Shown here piece by piece: positions 27,021 to 33,702 of a stretch of 64,000 nucleotides of DNA. The notes beneath the pieces are model-generated. The model searched no databases and was not told where the DNA came from. It worked only from the letters and a program-made list of their open reading frames with translations. The position numbers and the translations under genes are program-made. The stretch's first letter is position 1, and each line of letters opens with the position of its first letter. The stretch spans positions 23,754 through 87,753 of the forward strand of contig CAJXNH010000016.1 of NCBI GenBank assembly GCA_913057245.1, in the 5' to 3' direction. Origin of the DNA: an uncultured Phaeodactylibacter sp. GTDB taxonomy: Bacteria; Bacteroidota; Bacteroidia; Chitinophagales; Saprospiraceae.

Positions 27021-27125
27021 TATACTGACGATTAAGCGGTTTGCCACAGCAAACCTACTCAATGTCAGCATTTACGCTGAGAAGTGGCTTGCTCCGATGT
27101 CGCAAACCACTTCGTATTGCGTATA
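27021..27125. repeat. 105-bp structured repeat, copy A
   Basis: Runs from TATACTGACGATTAAGCGG to CCACTTCGTATTGCGTATA, with internal hairpins GGTTTGCC..GCAAACC and GGCTTGC..GCAAACC. It aligns without gaps over 105 bp to the reverse complement of 63062-63166, and the shared blocks also occur at 48138-48503. It is non-coding and lies just upstream of paaD. Confidence 0.75.
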
Positions 27126-27147
27126 GTATTTCAAAGTCCTAACCATT

Positions 27148-27645
27148 ATGACCACAGCAACCACAACTGATGACATCTGGGCCGTCCTGGAAGCAGTAAC
27201 CGACCCGGAAATACCGGTACTGACCGTCACTGATCTGGGTATTATCCGCGATGTGAAGCTTAAGGAGGATGGCGGCGTGGAAGTGATTATCACCCCGACC
27301 TACTCCGGCTGCCCGGCTATGAATACCATCGAGATCAACATCCGCGCGGTCTTGCAGGAGCATGGCTACGACAACGTCACCGTCACTACTGTGCTGCACC
27401 CCGCCTGGACCACCGACTGGATGACCGAAGCCGGCCGCCGAAAGCTGAAAGCGTACGGCATCGCGCCACCCGTGGACGGCACCGCAGACAAAGGCACCCT
27501 CTTTGCCGAACAGCCCAAAGTGGAATGCCCGCAGTGCGGTTCCGTAAATACGGAGCTGGTGAGCCAATTCGGGTCTACCGCCTGTAAGTCGCTCTACCGC
27601 TGCCTGGATTGCCGGGAACCGTTCGACTACTTTAAATGCCATTAA
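27148..27645 (+). CDS. paaD: Phenylacetyl-CoA epoxidase maturation subunit PaaD
   Basis: 165 aa. The DUF59/MIP18-like domain shows VTDPEIPVLTVTDLGIIRDV and the conserved TPTYSGCPAMNTIE, where the Cys is the likely Fe-S cluster contact. The C-terminus has a zinc-ribbon-like pair (CPQCGS ... CLDCREPF) typical of PaaD. The family helps assemble or maintain the phenylacetyl-CoA monooxygenase complex PaaABCE. It is followed 34 nt later by a PaaG-like isomerase. paaABCE, paaZ and paaK are not in this window. Confidence 0.93.
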   Translation: MTTATTTDDIWAVLEAVTDPEIPVLTVTDLGIIRDVKLKEDGGVEVIITPTYSGCPAMNTIEINIRAVLQEHGYDNVTVTTVLHPAWTTDWMTEAGRRKLKAYGIAPPVDGTADKGTLFAEQPKVECPQCGSVNTELVSQFGSTACKSLYRCLDCREPFDYFKCH

Positions 27646-27679
27646 AAAAACCTTTTACCTTTACCGAAAAACCAACCCA

Positions 27680-28456
27680 ATGGACACCATTCTATTCGAG
27701 AAACGAGGTGCCGTAGCGCACATTACCCTCAACCGCCCCGACAAATACAATAGCTTTAACCGTGAGATGGCGCTGGCTCTGCAGGGCGTGCTGGACGAAT
27801 GCAAAACAGACGAATCCATCCGTGCCATTTACCTCATAGGTGCAGGCAAAGCGTTTAGTGCCGGTCAGGACCTTGGCGAAATCGTTGCCGAAGATGGCCC
27901 GGAACTTACGACCATTCTTACGGAGCATTACAATCCTATCGTGATCCGGCTACGGGCTCTTGAAAAGCCAATTGTTGCCGCCGTCAATGGCGTGGCAGCC
28001 GGGGCAGGTGCCAATATTGCGCTGGCGTGTGATATTGTCGTAGCCGCAGAGTCAGCGAGTTTTATTCAGGCGTTCAGCAAAATCGGGCTCATCCCGGACA
28101 GCGGGGGGACTTATACCCTGCCCCGCCTGATTGGCTATCAAAAAGCCGCCGCCCTGATGATGCTGGGCGACAAAGTACCCGCCGTGGAAGCCGAGCGCAT
28201 CGGTATGATTTACAACTTCTTCCCGGACGAGGAATTCGAAGAAAAGAGCTGGGCAATTGCCGAAAAGTTATCCCAAATGCCGACCATAGGCCTCGGCCTG
28301 ACCAAGCGTGCCCTCAATTATGCCCTCGATAACGACCTGGAACGTCAGCTGGCTATAGAGGATCAGCTACAGTCCACGGCCGGGCAGACCGAGGACTACG
28401 GAGAAGGGGTGCAGGCCTTTCTGGAAAAGCGCAAACCCGTTTTCAAAGGGCAGTAA
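27680..28456 (+). CDS. paaG: Enoyl-CoA hydratase/isomerase, probable epoxyphenylacetyl-CoA isomerase PaaG
   Basis: 258 aa crotonase-fold enzyme. AGKAFSAGQDLGEI and AAVNGVAAGAGANIALACDIV form the CoA-thioester oxyanion-hole region. SKIGLIPDSGGTYTLPRLIG is the PaaG-type signature, with the catalytic Asp in IPDSGGT. With paaD upstream, conversion of ring-1,2-epoxyphenylacetyl-CoA to the oxepin is the likely reaction. A general enoyl-CoA hydratase role cannot be excluded from sequence alone. Confidence 0.88.
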   Translation: MDTILFEKRGAVAHITLNRPDKYNSFNREMALALQGVLDECKTDESIRAIYLIGAGKAFSAGQDLGEIVAEDGPELTTILTEHYNPIVIRLRALEKPIVAAVNGVAAGAGANIALACDIVVAAESASFIQAFSKIGLIPDSGGTYTLPRLIGYQKAAALMMLGDKVPAVEAERIGMIYNFFPDEEFEEKSWAIAEKLSQMPTIGLGLTKRALNYALDNDLERQLAIEDQLQSTAGQTEDYGEGVQAFLEKRKPVFKGQ

Positions 28457-28484
28457 ATCCCGTTGGCACAACAATACTTAGCAG

Positions 28485-28500
28485 ACGAACAATTGTTTGT
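28485..28500. promoter_or_regulatory. Palindromic operator-like site 1
   Basis: ACGAACAATTGTTTGT is a near-perfect 16-bp palindrome centred on AATT. The same core recurs 61 bp downstream. Both lie between paaG and the promoter of the aromatic amino acid operon. Confidence 0.45.
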
Positions 28501-28545
28501 TCATGTCTCTTCAAAAAAAGAGGGGTTATTTTACAAAACCCGCAA

Positions 28546-28561
28546 ACGAACAATTGTTAGT
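28546..28561. promoter_or_regulatory. Palindromic operator-like site 2
   Basis: ACGAACAATTGTTAGT shares ACGAACAATTGTT with site 1. The spacing of 61 bp is close to six helical turns, compatible with cooperative binding of a TetR-like dimer. The regulator is not in the window. Confidence 0.45.
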
Positions 28562-28612
28562 CCAGTAAAAATGCAATAAGCCCAACAAAATTTAAAAAAA
28601 TTCGCATTTCAC

Positions 28613-28644
28613 TTTGCGGAATGCCGAATTAATCCCTAGGTTTG
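28613..28644 (+). promoter_or_regulatory. Promoter of the aromatic amino acid operon
   Basis: TTTG at 28613-28616, a 20-nt spacer and TAGGTTTG at 28637-28644 match the Bacteroidota consensus closely. The predicted start is about 28651, roughly 10 nt before the first leader-peptide ATG, so almost the whole transcript leader is attenuator. Confidence 0.75.
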
Positions 28645-28661
28645 TATCGTAATAACAAGCA

Positions 28662-28718
28662 ATGGAACGTAATTACCGCAACTACTTTTTTAGCTTTTAC
28701 TTTTATGCCGGGGCATAG
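28662..28718 (+). CDS. Phe/Tyr leader peptide 1
   Basis: An 18-codon ORF, MERNYRNYFFSFYFYAGA, in which 8 residues are Phe or Tyr, six of them in an eight-codon run. It is followed by a GGGGCT at 28718-28723 and an intrinsic terminator whose 5' arm contains AGCCCT, which could pair with that GGGGCT instead. This is the arrangement of ribosome-mediated attenuation, as in enterobacterial pheL, upstream of pheA/tyrA. It is too short to be found by usual gene callers. Confidence 0.82.
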   Translation: MERNYRNYFFSFYFYAGA

Positions 28719-28755
28719 GGGCTGCTAAATTTTGCGGATTGCGAAAAGATACTTA

Positions 28756-28789
28756 GGAGCCCTGTACAATCAGGGCTTCTTTTTTTTCG
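28756..28789 (+). terminator. Attenuator terminator 1
   Basis: AGCCCTG (28758-28764) and CAGGGCT (28771-28777) form a stem with a TACAAT loop, followed by an uninterrupted T run. It lies 38 nt after the stop of leader peptide 1. Confidence 0.82.
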
Positions 28790-28811
28790 GGAATAACCAA
28801 ATCAAAACCAC

Positions 28812-28901
28812 ATGTACAGTCCCAAAGCGGCGTATTACTTTTTTTACTTTTTCTTTTTTGGCTATCCACCAAAGGGGCTGCCGTTGAGTGCATGTGCATA
28901 A
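28812..28901 (+). CDS. Phe/Tyr leader peptide 2
   Basis: A 29-codon ORF beginning MYSPKAA and then YYFFYFFFFGY, with 11 aromatic residues in total. It ends PPKGLPLSACA. A GGGGCT at 28874-28879 can pair with AGCCCC in the 5' arm of the second terminator, the same logic as leader 1. It lies entirely between terminator 1 and terminator 2, so pheA is expressed only if transcription passes both. Confidence 0.82.
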   Translation: MYSPKAAYYFFYFFFFGYPPKGLPLSACA

Positions 28902-28917
28902 GCATAAGAACGAAACG

Positions 28918-28946
28918 AAAGCCCCGCCCGAAAGCGGGGCTTTTTT
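28918..28946 (+). terminator. Attenuator terminator 2
   Basis: AAAGCCCCGC (28918-28927), loop CCGAAA, and GCGGGGCTTT (28934-28943) in a continuing T run form a very strong intrinsic terminator just 24 nt before the pheA ATG and directly after leader peptide 2. Confidence 0.88.
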
Positions 28947-28969
28947 ATTGGTATAACAATTCATAAACC

Positions 28970-29854
28970 ATGACCAAGACACAGGCCGGCTATGCTGCCG
29001 GCAACACCACCTCCACCCCACTGCGGGTCAGTATTCAGGGCTACGCGGGCGCTTTTCACGAAGTAGCTGCCCGTCATTGCTTTCAAAACCAGCCTCTGGA
29101 GATTGTACCCGCGCATACCTTTGAAGACCTGGTGGGCATGGTGGAAGCGCAGGAAGAAGCCGATATCGGCCTGATGGCTATCGAGAACACCCTGGCAGGA
29201 AGCATTATGCGCAACTACACCCTGCTGCAGCAGTCGGGCTTGCATATTACCGGAGAGGTCTTCCTGCGCATTAAGCAGAACCTGATGGTGTTACCCGGAG
29301 TACGTATAGAGGATCTGCGGGAAGTGCATTCTCATCCCATGGCCATCGCGCAGTGCCGGGAGTTTTTTACCCAGTACCCGAATATCAGGTTAGTGGAGAC
29401 CGTAGACACCGCCCTCAGTGCCCGGGAGATCAGTGAAAATGGCTGGTCGCACATTGGTGCCATTGCCAGTACCCTCGCCGCTGAAATATACAGGCTTGAT
29501 ATTATCGCGCCGGGCATTGAAACCAATAAAAAGAACCACACCCGCTTTTTGGTGCTGGAGAAAGGCACGCCTAAGCTGGATGCCGCTCTGGAAAAAGTAT
29601 CCATCTCTTTCGCGACCGATCATGAAGTGGGGAGCCTATACAAGGCCCTGGCTGTGATGGCCGCCTACAACGTTAACCTGACCAAAATACAGTCGGCCCC
29701 CATCATCGGGCATCCCTGGGAGTATCAGTTTTACGTCGACTTCGTGGTGCAGGGCAAAGTGGGGCACGAACAAGCCCTGGATGCGATCCGGCCACTGACC
29801 CGCAACCTGCAGGTGCACGGCGTTTATGCCTGCGGGGAGCATTACGAGTACTAA
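28970..29854 (+). CDS. pheA: Prephenate dehydratase with ACT domain
   Basis: 294 aa. The periplasmic-binding-like catalytic domain begins RVSIQGYAGAFHEVAARHCF. It includes AIENTLAGSI and ends with the conserved NHTRFLVLEKG (TRF motif). The C-terminal ACT domain shows GSLYKALAVMAAYNVNLTKIQSAP. The Phe-binding ESRP motif of proteobacterial enzymes is QSAP here, in line with other Bacteroidota as I recall. It makes phenylpyruvate. It is the first structural gene after the tandem attenuators and lacks a fused chorismate mutase, which is on the DAHP synthase gene of the same operon. Confidence 0.95.
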   Translation: MTKTQAGYAAGNTTSTPLRVSIQGYAGAFHEVAARHCFQNQPLEIVPAHTFEDLVGMVEAQEEADIGLMAIENTLAGSIMRNYTLLQQSGLHITGEVFLRIKQNLMVLPGVRIEDLREVHSHPMAIAQCREFFTQYPNIRLVETVDTALSAREISENGWSHIGAIASTLAAEIYRLDIIAPGIETNKKNHTRFLVLEKGTPKLDAALEKVSISFATDHEVGSLYKALAVMAAYNVNLTKIQSAPIIGHPWEYQFYVDFVVQGKVGHEQALDAIRPLTRNLQVHGVYACGEHYEY

Positions 29855-29896
29855 AGTATTCCTCTAAAAAAACCTTTACCAGAATCTCATTTTGCA

Positions 29897-31078
29897 ATGA
29901 CCAAATCAGTAGCCCAATCCGACATGATCATACAGCCTGCCAGCCGCCTGGGGGAAGTCAAGGAGTACTACTTCTCGACCAAGCTCCGGGAGATTGCGCA
30001 AATGCGCGCCGAGGGCAAGCCTGTCCTCAATCTGGGCATTGGCAGCCCCGATTTACCGCCCAGCCAGGAGGTGATCGACACGCTCACTCATGCCGTTCTT
30101 CATAATGACGTCCACGGCTACCAAAGCTATATGGGCATCCCCGAGTTGCGGGCAGCTTTCGCCGAATGGTATGAAAAGTGGTTTAGCGCCAGCATTGACC
30201 CCGAAGGGGAAATCCTGCCGCTTATGGGCTCCAAAGAAGGCCTGATGCACATCGCTATGGCGTTTCTCGAAAGTGGAGATGAAGTGCTTGTGCCCAACCC
30301 CGGCTATCCGGCCTACCGGGCCGTCTCCAATCTGACCGGAGCCACCATCCGGGAATACAAGCTGGAGCCGGAACGCAACTGGCTGCCGAACATGGAAGCG
30401 CTGGAAAGTACCGATCTGAGCCGGGTGAAAATCATGTGGCTCAATTACCCGAATATGCCAACGGGAACAGCCGCAGATTTGTCTTTTCTGGAAAGTATCG
30501 TGGCCTTTGCCCAACGCCACCGCATCCTCATTGTCAATGACAACCCCTACTCTTTCATCCTCAATGAGCAGCAGCACAGTATTCTGAGCATTCCGGGGGC
30601 AAAGGACGTAGCGGTGGAGCTTAACAGCCTCAGCAAAGGGCACAATATGGCAGGCTGGCGCATCGGCATGTTGGCCGGGCGGGGGGATTACCTTAAGGTG
30701 GTGCTGCGCTTCAAGAGCAATATGGACTCTGGTATGTTCAAGCCGGTGCAGTTGGCTGCAGTTCAGGCCCTGAAAAGCCCTGAGGCCTGGTATGAGCGCC
30801 TAAATGGCGTGTATGCTGAAAGGCGGGAGACCGTTTTTCAACTCTTTGATGCGCTGGACTGCAAATACGACCCGAAACAGGTGGGCATGTTCGTCTGGGC
30901 TAAAATCCCGGATCAGTATACCGATGCTTATGAACTGGCAGACGAGGTACTTTACAAACACAACGTCTTCATCACCCCGGGCGGCATCTTCGGCTCTCAG
31001 GGCGACCGGTACCTGCGGATTTCGCTTTGCAGTGACGGCGCACTTTATGAAGAAGCGATGCGGAGGGTAAAAAGGTAA
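29897..31078 (+). CDS. Class I/II PLP-dependent aminotransferase (aromatic/aspartate type)
   Basis: 393 aa, fold type I. NLGIGSPDLPPSQEVID is the N-terminal substrate region. NYPNMPTGTAADLSFLE replaces the usual NPxNPTG, DNPYSFI is the PLP-Asp block, and SLSKGHNMAGWRIG carries the PLP-binding Lys. The C-terminal Arg is in DRYLRISLC. Its place between pheA and tyrA suggests it makes Phe and Tyr from the corresponding 2-oxo acids, or prephenate from/to arogenate. It starts 42 nt after pheA. Confidence 0.92.
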   Translation: MTKSVAQSDMIIQPASRLGEVKEYYFSTKLREIAQMRAEGKPVLNLGIGSPDLPPSQEVIDTLTHAVLHNDVHGYQSYMGIPELRAAFAEWYEKWFSASIDPEGEILPLMGSKEGLMHIAMAFLESGDEVLVPNPGYPAYRAVSNLTGATIREYKLEPERNWLPNMEALESTDLSRVKIMWLNYPNMPTGTAADLSFLESIVAFAQRHRILIVNDNPYSFILNEQQHSILSIPGAKDVAVELNSLSKGHNMAGWRIGMLAGRGDYLKVVLRFKSNMDSGMFKPVQLAAVQALKSPEAWYERLNGVYAERRETVFQLFDALDCKYDPKQVGMFVWAKIPDQYTDAYELADEVLYKHNVFITPGGIFGSQGDRYLRISLCSDGALYEEAMRRVKR

Positions 31079-31079
31079 A

Positions 31080-31238
31080 ATGAGGATTGCTTTGAAAGAA
31101 CTTAGAGAATCCCAAGTTTGCCTTAAAATCATCAAGGCAAAGCCACTCCTGGAAAGCGCTGTTGTTGAACCCGTTCTAAACGAGTGTGGTCAACTGGTTG
31201 CCATTTTCACAGCTAGTATAAAGAAGGCTCAGGGTTAG
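31080..31238 (+). pseudogene. C-terminal remnant of a four-helix-bundle (23S rRNA IVS-type) protein
   Basis: A 52-codon ORF starts 1 nt after the aminotransferase stop: MRIALKELRESQVCLKIIKA ... PVLNECGQLVAIFTASIKKAQG. This matches the last two helices of the small four-helix-bundle family often found inserted in 23S rRNA or between genes in Bacteroidota. The N-terminal helices are missing, so I take it as a remnant. It lies within the Phe/Tyr operon in the same direction. Confidence 0.6.
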
Positions 31239-31356
31239 CAAGACTGATCCAAATTTGGTTTACTCCTTTAAAAAGAAGTTTCTTTAAGCCTAAGGAGCCA
31301 CTAAGTAAGCGACTTTTACATTTTACATTCTCACAGATTTACATTTTAAATTTAAT

Positions 31357-32196
31357 ATGACAGTTGCAATTATCGGTATCGGACTCATCGGCGGATCGCT
31401 GGCCATTACCTTAAAGGAGAATGGTTTTGCCGGTCACATCATCGGTATTGATGCCAGTCAGGAAAACCTGGACAAGGCGATAAGGCGACGGCTAATTGAT
31501 GAAGACCTGCCACTTGAAGAGGGTGTAAAGAAAGCGGATCTCATCATTCTCGCTACGCCGGTTGATGCCATGCTAACGCTGCTGCCGCAAGTTCTTGACC
31601 TGGTTGAGGATCAAGTGGTGATTGATGTGGGTTCTACCAAAGCAGAGCTGCTCAACACGGTAGATCAGCACCCAAGGCGTAGCCGCTATGTCGCCACACA
31701 CCCTATGGCCGGCACCGAGTTTTCCGGTCCGGAGGCGGCTATCCCTAACCTCTTCGACCATAAGTGCGCTGTATTGATTGATGCCGACTGCAGCGCCCCG
31801 GAAGCCGTGAAATTAGTACGAAAGATGTACGAAAGCATTCCGATGACCATCGTAGAGCTCGACCGGGAGGCACATGATTTGCATTCTGCCTATGTGTCCC
31901 ACATTTCACACATCAGTTCCTTTGCACTGGCGCTGACCGTACTGGAGAAGGAACGGGACGAAGGGCGAATTTTCGAGTTGGCCAGCGGTGGTTTTAGTTC
32001 GACGGTGCGGCTGGCCAAGAGTTCTCCAAATATGTGGATACCCATTTTCCGGCAAAACCGGGATCACGTGCTGGATGTACTGGATGAGCACATCAATCAG
32101 CTGGCCCGTTTTCGGTCGCTGCTCATCAAGAAAGACTTTGACACTTTTTACCAACTCATTGCACAAGCCAATGATATCAAACGCATTTTACGATAA
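31357..32196 (+). CDS. tyrA: Prephenate dehydrogenase
   Basis: 279 aa. The Rossmann start TVAIIGIGLIGGSLAITLKENG binds NAD(P). IDVGSTKAELLNTV and THPMAGTEFSGPEAA (the His-Pro-Met-Ala-Gly catalytic region) are typical of TyrA. The C-terminal helical dimerisation domain has HDLHSAYVSHISHISSFALAL. It converts prephenate to 4-hydroxyphenylpyruvate. No ACT or chorismate mutase domain is fused. It lies 118 nt after the IVS-type remnant and 21 nt before the DAHP synthase ATG. Confidence 0.95.
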   Translation: MTVAIIGIGLIGGSLAITLKENGFAGHIIGIDASQENLDKAIRRRLIDEDLPLEEGVKKADLIILATPVDAMLTLLPQVLDLVEDQVVIDVGSTKAELLNTVDQHPRRSRYVATHPMAGTEFSGPEAAIPNLFDHKCAVLIDADCSAPEAVKLVRKMYESIPMTIVELDREAHDLHSAYVSHISHISSFALALTVLEKERDEGRIFELASGGFSSTVRLAKSSPNMWIPIFRQNRDHVLDVLDEHINQLARFRSLLIKKDFDTFYQLIAQANDIKRILR

Positions 32197-32217
32197 CCTT
32201 TGAAAATTCACGTAACC

Positions 32218-33309
32218 ATGGATATGACTTTCCAACCTCTGCTAGAAGAGAAACCGGCTAACAAGCCACTTATTATTGCCGGCCCGTGCAGCGCCGAAAC
32301 CGAAGAACAGGTACTAACCACCGCCCGTGCCCTGGCAGGCCAAGGCGTAGATTTATTCCGCTCCGGTATCTGGAAGCCCCGCACCCGCCCCGGCGCCTTT
32401 GAAGGCATCGGTACCGAAGGCCTGGGCTGGCTGCGCAAGGTCAAGGAAGAGACCGGGCTTAAAGTGACTACCGAGGTCGCTAACACACAGCACGTCTTCG
32501 AAGCCCTCAAGCATCAGATTGATGTGCTTTGGCTCGGTGCCCGCACGACCGTGAATCCATTTTCTGTACAGGAAGTGGCCGATGCCTTGAAAGGTGTGGA
32601 CATCCCCGTGCTGATCAAGAATCCCATCAACCCGGATTTCAAGCTATGGGTTGGCGCGATAGAGCGCATCTACAAAGCCGGCATTACCCGCATTGGGGTC
32701 ATCCACCGGGGCTTTAGCTACCACGGAGAGACCAAATACCGCAATGTGCCGCGCTGGCAGCTAGCCATCGACCTGAAGCGGGAATTCCCTGACTTGCCGA
32801 TCATTTGTGACAACAGCCACATCTGCGGCCGCCGGGATATCCTCCAAACGGTAGCGCAGAAGGCCCTCGACCTCAATTTTGATGGCTATATGACCGAAGT
32901 GCACCCGGATCCGGATAACGCCTGGAGCGATGCCGCACAGCAAATCACTCCGGCACAGTTCCTGGAAATGAAAGAGCAGCTCATTTTCCGTCAGCCTACT
33001 ACTGATGATATGGAGTTCCTCGAAAACCTGGAGCACCTGCGCCATGAGATTGACGAACTGGACGAGGAAATGCTCAACCTGCTCAGCAACCGTATGCGCC
33101 TGGCAGAACGCATTGGCGAGTATAAGCAACGTAATAATATCGCCATCCTCCAAAGCAGCCGCTGGAACGAAATACTGGAGCGGGCCGTCACCAAAGGCAA
33201 GCTTAAGGGGCTAAGCGAAGAGTTCGTTACCGTTTACCTCAAAGCCGTCCACCAGGAATCCATTAACCATCAGGAAAAAGTAATGAACCGCCCAAGAGCA
33301 GAAGCATAA
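32218..33309 (+). CDS. Bifunctional 3-deoxy-7-phosphoheptulonate synthase / chorismate mutase
   Basis: About 363 aa. The ATG at 32218 (MDMTFQPLLEEKP) is preferred over a TTG at 32200. The N-terminal DAHP synthase (KDPG/KdsA-like class) shows IIAGPCSAETEEQ, FRSGIWKPRTRPGAFEG, LIKNPINPDFKLW and ICDNSHICGRRD. The C-terminal AroQ chorismate mutase is LEHLRHEIDELDEEMLNLL ... RMRLAERIGEYKQRNNI. It joins the first shikimate step and the branch-point reaction in one polypeptide, ending the Phe/Tyr operon. Confidence 0.94.
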   Translation: MDMTFQPLLEEKPANKPLIIAGPCSAETEEQVLTTARALAGQGVDLFRSGIWKPRTRPGAFEGIGTEGLGWLRKVKEETGLKVTTEVANTQHVFEALKHQIDVLWLGARTTVNPFSVQEVADALKGVDIPVLIKNPINPDFKLWVGAIERIYKAGITRIGVIHRGFSYHGETKYRNVPRWQLAIDLKREFPDLPIICDNSHICGRRDILQTVAQKALDLNFDGYMTEVHPDPDNAWSDAAQQITPAQFLEMKEQLIFRQPTTDDMEFLENLEHLRHEIDELDEEMLNLLSNRMRLAERIGEYKQRNNIAILQSSRWNEILERAVTKGKLKGLSEEFVTVYLKAVHQESINHQEKVMNRPRAEA

Positions 33310-33315
33310 AGTCCT

Positions 33316-33345
33316 GCGCCGCCCTGTCACCTGTCAGGGCGGCGC
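33316..33345 (+). terminator. Strong hairpin after the aromatic operon
   Basis: GCGCCGCCCTG (33316-33326) pairs perfectly with CAGGGCGGCGC (33335-33345). No T run follows, so it may act as an mRNA 3' stabiliser or a weak terminator. Confidence 0.6.
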
Positions 33346-33400
33346 TCCTACTCCCCTATGAAACAACCTTATACAAATAATAAAAATATAAATCTGATAA

Positions 33401-33447
33401 ATACCGGTTATCCGGTATGGAATAAATAGCAGTAAATCCTATATTTG
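33401..33447 (+). promoter_or_regulatory. Promoter -7 box with upstream operator-like inverted repeat
   Basis: TATATTTG at 33440-33447 matches TAnnTTTG. ATACCGG-TTAT-CCGGTAT at 33401-33418 is a perfect 7-bp inverted repeat covering the -33 region. A 12-codon ORF (33453-33491) starts just after. The rest of the gap to 33703 shows only a small hairpin (AGCCATACGCATGGCT near 33667). Confidence 0.4.
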
Positions 33448-33702
33448 TACCAATGAAAGTAGGCACCGTACTTAGACAAGCCTGTGTATAAGGAACCTCT
33501 TTCAAATTTAATTATCCCTTAAACTACATAATTCCATGATAAAGCAGGTATGTCCTGGTTTTGACACGTTGCGTGTTCCACCCACTCTCCTTTCCGCTAA
33601 TTTTTCAGTAAGGTTTTCTGAGTACTAAATTTCAGTTGATTCCTAATCAACCCTGAAAATCGTTTAGCCATACGCATGGCTGAGTAGCAGAAAGTGTACG
33701 AC

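Noticed and set aside
27126..27145. CAAAGTCCTAACC resembling the end of the 170-bp TIR element
   Set aside because: Only about 11 bases match one end and no second end is found nearby, so it may be chance.
28770..29021. 83-codon minus-strand ORF over the leader region
   Set aside because: It is antisense to the second leader peptide and both T-rich tracts; its Lys runs are the complement of the Phe codons and terminator.
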